Shown here: piece by piece, positions 33,497 to 37,276 of the stretch
Layout of the letters: every line of letters starts with the position of its first letter
Numbering within the stretch: the stretch's first letter is position 1
Assembly: GCA_037447655.1 (NCBI GenBank)
Contig: JBBHKE010001713.1
Span: forward strand, 60,836 to 98,111
Source: Zygnema cylindricum
Lineage: Eukaryota > Streptophyta > Zygnematophyceae > Zygnematales > Zygnemataceae
Direction: 5' to 3'
Length of the DNA: 37,276 nt
Position numbers and translations under genes: made by a program
The notes under the pieces: generated by a model
Databases searched by the model: none
The model's input: the letters and a program-made list of their open reading frames with translations, nothing else
Told to the model about the DNA's origin: nothing

Positions 33497-36400
33497 ATGT
33501 CAGAGAAGTTTTCCAGTACACTAAGAGTGGCGGATTTAAATGATTTTATTTCTCCCTCACAATCCTGTGTGGTATCTCTTAAAGGTGGAGGGAAAATAGA
33601 TTTAAAGGAAGATTTGGAAGGAAAGAAAAGCACTAATAAGGTAAAAATTACACACCCCTTTATACCCTCTTTATCACGGAGAATTCATTTTGAGAACGCC
33701 TATCTCTTCCCTATCCTTTTTATTTTCTTCCTTCCTTCCCTTCCTTCCATCTTTTCCATCCATTCCACCATCCTTCCCTTCCCTCCTCCCTCCCTCCATT
33801 TCCTTCTCCTTCCTCCTTCCTTACCTGTCTCAGAATCTTTTCCACACCTCCCTCCCCTGTCCCTCTTTCCCTCCATTCTCTCCCATTCTTTCCCTCTTCC
33901 TTTTCTCCAGAATATTCCATCTATCATGTTCTGCCATCATCAATTCCCTCCTCAATCCCGCATCCCTCAGTTTTATCTGTCATTTTTCTGTCAGGCGCAT
34001 GGTTTTCATCTTTTGGTCTGTTTTCTGCATTTTTATGTTTTCATTTCCAAACCGACCATTCCATGTTTGGTTTTGTGGTCTCTCGACCATCTTTTATCGT
34101 CATCAGATCGTTTTGGCGTTATCATCATTGTGGCATCATCTATCGTCTCCCCTCTTTCTCTCTCCTTGCCCCCTCTTCCCTCTCTCCCCCCCCCTCTCTC
34201 TCTCCCTCCAATTGCCCCTTTCTCCTCTCTTTCCCCTCTCTCTTTCTCAAGACTGGAGAAGTTCAAATTCAGAAACGGAAGGCTCCTGTATTCCCCGCTG
34301 ACAACAAGTCACGTCAAGAAGCGGTCAAAGTTACTCTTCACGACTGTCTGGCTTGCAGGTGAGGGTTTTTTCATAACATATTTAGTGTGGATATCTAATG
34401 ACTACCATACGCCATGAATCGCGATTAAACAATACATTTGGGGATTTTTATTTAAACTATAATAAGTGTGGATCAGTACACTGTGGATTATTATTGTTCT
34501 TGAACCACTCTATATTTGGAACAAATCATGCTAGAACGCCATTTTGGAAACATACTATGTTGGGAGTATATTATGTTGAAAACATGCCATTTTTCGATCA
34601 TGCCATAAACATACCAAATTGGAAATGTACCATTGACATTACATATTGGAAACATGCCATATTGAAAACATAAAATACTAGAAATGTACCATTATTGGAA
34701 ATATACCATATTCTGTGCATGCCTTAAATAACATATTGAATCGATACCATGTTTACAACATGCTATAATCATACCAAATTGGAAGCATACCATTAACGTA
34801 ACATATTGGAACCTTATTATTGAAAACGCACTATATTGACAACACGCCATATTAGAAACCATATTCGAAAGCTGCCATTACCGTGCCATAAACATATGGA
34901 CTGAAATGTCAACCAGGTCCAGTCCTTGACTTGACTGCACAACTGGAACTGAAACTAAAAGATTTGTGATAAAATCCGAAACACAAAATTCAAACCTGAA
35001 TGCAACTTGAAACCGAAACTGAAAACCAAAACCAATACCAAAACTGAAACCAATACTGAAATGGGAAAGGCTCGAAATTTGACCTGCTTCAAGCTGAACT
35101 GAAATCAAAATGTTTACTTCGAAAGCAAAAACGGAGAAAACCCACACTTGAACTGTAACAGTATTGAAACAAAAAAGCTGAACAAACAGAAACAGAAATA
35201 GAAACAAAACTAAAACAAAAACTGAAATTGAAGCAGAAATTTTGTCCTGTATTTCTTTCTGCAGTGGCTGCATCACTTCCGCGGAGACTGTGATGTTGGA
35301 GCAGCAGAGCACCTCAGAATTTGTTGCACAGCTTCAGTCGCCAAACCAGAAAGTCGTTGTTTCTCTCTCCCCCCAATCAAGGGCTTCTCTTGCAGCATAC
35401 TACGGCATCACTCCAAAACAAGTACTCTCTTTCTCTCTATCCCTCTCTCTTTCTCTCCTTTCTTCCCTCCCTGCCTCCCTCTCTCACTCTATTCCTCCCT
35501 GTTCCCCTCCCTCCTTCACCCCCTCCTTCCCTCCCTCCCCCTCCTCTCTCTCTCTTTCTCTCTCTCTCTCTCGCTCTCTCTGTCCCTCCCTCTTCCTCTC
35601 TTCCTCCTTTCCCTCTCCCTCCCTCCCCTAGCATTGATTTGAGTGGTTCTTCACTTTGCAACTTCCATTTCTGTAGTAATAAATTGGTGTCTAAAAGTGT
35701 AAAAAAAGAATGTGTTTGTTTGCCTTTGTAGCCTGCATGCATTGTTGTCGCTTGCCCGTCAAAATCTATTATTAGATTCTTGTGGATCTCAAACATTGTT
35801 GTCGTGGATATTCAATAACCGAAGTCAACATCGATGAATTTTGTGAATTTTTGGTTAGGGTGAGTTTTGGGCAATGTTTCAGCCTTTGGCCAATTTTGGT
35901 TTTAGTCAATTTCGGTATATTTTATTATTTTTGTTCAATATTGGTCAATTTCTGGCCTTCTTCCGGTCTAGATTTTGGTCCAGGATTTTAACGAGGTTTT
36001 GGGCCAAAACCCCTGTGAACTTTTGTTGAAATTCTCATCGATTTAAGTCATATTTTTGGTCAAATTTTGGTCACATTTGGTCAAATTCTGGTCACATTTT
36101 GGTCACACTTTGGTTACATTTTGGTCACATTTTGATCACATTTTGGTTAAATTCTGGTCACTTTTTGGTCAAATTTTGGTCACACAATTTGGTCAACTTT
36201 TTCAATTTTTGGTCCAATCTTGACTTAGTTTTTATTTTTTTGAATTCGCAGGCTTTCAGCAAATTGACCGGATTTTTAAAATCGTTGGGAGTTAAAGCTG
36301 TTTTTGATACTAGTTGCAGTCGAGATTTGGCGCTTTTGGAAGCGTGTGAAGAATTTATTGATCGATTTAAAAACGCAAATTCAAAGGGTTCAAAGGGGTA

Positions 36401-37181
36401 TTTGCCTATGTTGGCATCAGCTTGTCCAGGTAAAATCACTCTCCTCTCCTCCTCCCTCCTCACCCTCCTTTTTGTTTTTTATTCTTTGGTTATAACACAA
36501 TTTTCTGTACAGAAGTAAAATTTGGGTGGTTTTTGCTTTCCAGGATGGGTATGTTATGCCGAAAAAACACATGGTGAATATATCCTTCCATACATAAGTA
36601 CAACCAAAAGTCCCCAACAGGCCATTGGAGCGATTTTGAAGAGATTCGAAGCAAAAAGACTCAGTTTACGGTCAGTATTTATTTTTCTGCGTTTAAATTT
36701 TAAAAAGAGGGCGAGGGAGAGGGAGAGGGAGAGGGAGAGGGAGAGAGAGGGAGAGAGAGATGGAGAGGGAGGGAGAGGGAGAGAGAGGGAGAGAGAGACG
36801 GAGAGAGGGAGGGTTTTTGACCTTGACTAACAGGTCATTGAAGCGATTTTTAAGAGATTCAAGGCAAAAGGGCAGTTTACAGAGGGTATTTCTCTTTGCC
36901 ATTAAATTTGGAGCGAGGGAGAGGGAGAAGGTGAGAGAAAAGAAAATGAAAATTATGAGGAAAAAATTGGGTTTTCGGGTTTTTTCAGACCGGAGGAAAT
37001 CTACCATGTCACGATCATGCCCTGCTATGACAAAAAACTGGAAGCTTCTCGCGACGACTTTATTTTTGGGATCGAAAGGGAGGGGGGAGAGGGAGTGGGA
37101 GAGGCGGAGGAGAGGGAGAGGGGAGAGGTGAAGGAGGTAGACTGTGTGTTGACTTCTGGAGAGATTCATGAATTATTGCAG
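33497..37181 (+). CDS. NAR1: NAR1/CIAO3 (NARFL) cytosolic Fe-S assembly factor, exons 1-6, 3' end outside
   Basis: Iron-only-hydrogenase-like protein of the CIA pathway, linking early Fe-S assembly to the CIA targeting complex (family knowledge). Exons: 33497-33640, 34252-34358, 35265-35421, 36252-36429, 36544-36670, 36989-37181; all GT-AG, phases agree, 302 aa so far. The family total is about 470, so roughly the last third is missing. [18 protein letters not shown] is the plant-type start. N-terminal cluster ligands: Cys24 and Cys80-x2-Cys83-x2-Cys86 (DCLACSGC). H-cluster-like ligands: Cys194 (SACPGW) and Cys250 (MPCYDKK). [12 protein letters not shown] and [12 protein letters not shown] are family signatures. 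Exon 6 carries a Glu/Gly/Arg-rich insert (about residues 267-287) encoded by GGGAGA repeats. A degraded copy of exon 5 lies in intron 5. Confidence 0.97.
33660..34250. repeat. Polypyrimidine tracts in NAR1 intron 1
   Basis: CTTCC/CCCTCC-rich sequence on the sense strand (33690-33930 and 34140-34250). The second block leads directly into the exon 2 acceptor (TTTCTCAAG), so it may act as an extended polypyrimidine tract. Confidence 0.9.
34500..34890. repeat. Degenerate ~16-bp minisatellite in NAR1 intron 2
   Basis: Repeats of ACATGCCATATTGGAA, with variants ACATACCAAATTGGAA and AATGTACCATTATTGGAA, cover nearly 400 bp. Confidence 0.88.
34920..35240. repeat. Degenerate GAAACT/GAAACC minisatellite in NAR1 intron 2
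   Basis: Six-base units GAAACT, GAAACC, AAAACC and GAAACA in loose succession up to shortly before the exon 3 acceptor. Distinct from the preceding minisatellite. Confidence 0.85.
35425..35632. repeat. CT-rich tract at the start of NAR1 intron 3
   Basis: CTCTCT/CCCTCC sequence begins right after the donor GTACTCTC of exon 3. Confidence 0.93.
35830..36225. repeat. Degenerate TTTTGGTCACA minisatellite in NAR1 intron 3
   Basis: Units of 11-12 bases (TTTTGGTCACA, TTCTGGTCAAA), clearest at 36050-36190, running toward the exon 4 acceptor. Confidence 0.9.
36705..36812. repeat. GGGAGA purine tract in NAR1 intron 5
   Basis: About 108 bp of GGGAGA/GAGAGA on the sense strand, opposite in sense to the CT-rich tracts of the other introns. 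Confidence 0.95.
36829..36925 (+). pseudogene. Decayed duplicate of the 3' part of NAR1 exon 5
   Basis: Matches 36616-36722 (AACAGGCCATTGGAGCGATT... on through the donor into the intron). The copy keeps AACAG then GTCATTGAAGCGATTTTTAA, encoding roughly [12 protein letters not shown], but CGGTCAGT at the donor has become CAGAGGGT, so it has no usable donor. It marks a tandem duplication of about 212 bp that included the GGGAGA tract. Confidence 0.85.
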
Positions 37182-37276
37182 GTAAATAAACTAAAAATTG
37201 GTTTAGATGAATAAATGGACGTTATTAAGTACTTAGAGAGGTCTTCAGTTGTGTGTCAGATGGAGGAAGTGGAGAG

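Overview
This is a window of eukaryotic nuclear DNA. Three intron-rich protein genes share it with nested retrotransposons and long simple-sequence tracts. The genes look streptophyte (plant lineage). The NAR1 homologue has a plant-type N-terminus, the Bud32 kinase is short and of plant type, and the NFU protein has a mitochondrial-type presequence. The GT-AG introns with their own minisatellites, and a chromovirus-like Ty3/gypsy element primed by initiator tRNA-Met, fit this. A charophyte or early land plant is my guess; the species cannot be fixed from the sequence.

Layout. 1-907: AT-rich DNA packed with CGATATATCG-like palindromes and hAT-type ends. 908-5226: no gene recognised; it holds two long polypyrimidine tracts (about 1600-2730 and 3799-4035) and a degenerate GTCGACCGTAC motif array (4610-5000). 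5227-13008: an almost pristine Ty3/gypsy LTR retrotransposon. Its 969-bp LTRs differ by one base by eye, and it has a tRNA-iMet primer site, gag, a textbook -1 frameshift site (GGGAAAC plus hairpin), pol and a polypurine tract. Pol carries two in-frame stop codons. 13009-15950: unassigned DNA, then a decayed Gag gene of a second retroelement. 15951-21945: two head-to-head relics of one non-LTR retrotransposon family (RT plus CCHC plus restriction-like endonuclease). They are separated by a five-copy 71-bp tandem repeat. The minus-strand copy is split by a 979-bp solo-LTR-like insertion with a 5-bp target duplication. 21965-22930: poly-T/(TA)n and small tandem repeats.

23188-27145 (minus): a six-exon NFU-type mitochondrial Fe-S cluster carrier, 291 aa, complete. 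29605-32859 (minus): a six-exon Bud32/PRPK (TP53RK) kinase of the KEOPS complex, 229 aa, complete, with one GC-AG intron. 33497-37181 (plus): the first six exons of NAR1/CIAO3 (cytosolic Fe-S assembly), running off the window. Bud32 and NAR1 are divergent, with 637 bp between their start codons; this interval contains a 211-bp foldback element. All exon models were built by hand. Reading phase agrees at every junction, and every exon length matches its codon count.

Two of the three host genes serve Fe-S protein biogenesis (NFU in mitochondria, NAR1 in the cytosol). Bud32 serves tRNA t6A synthesis. This may be chance linkage. The retroelement half of the window (5.2-22 kb) is independent of these genes. 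I saw no RNA gene, CRISPR array or bacterial-type operon.
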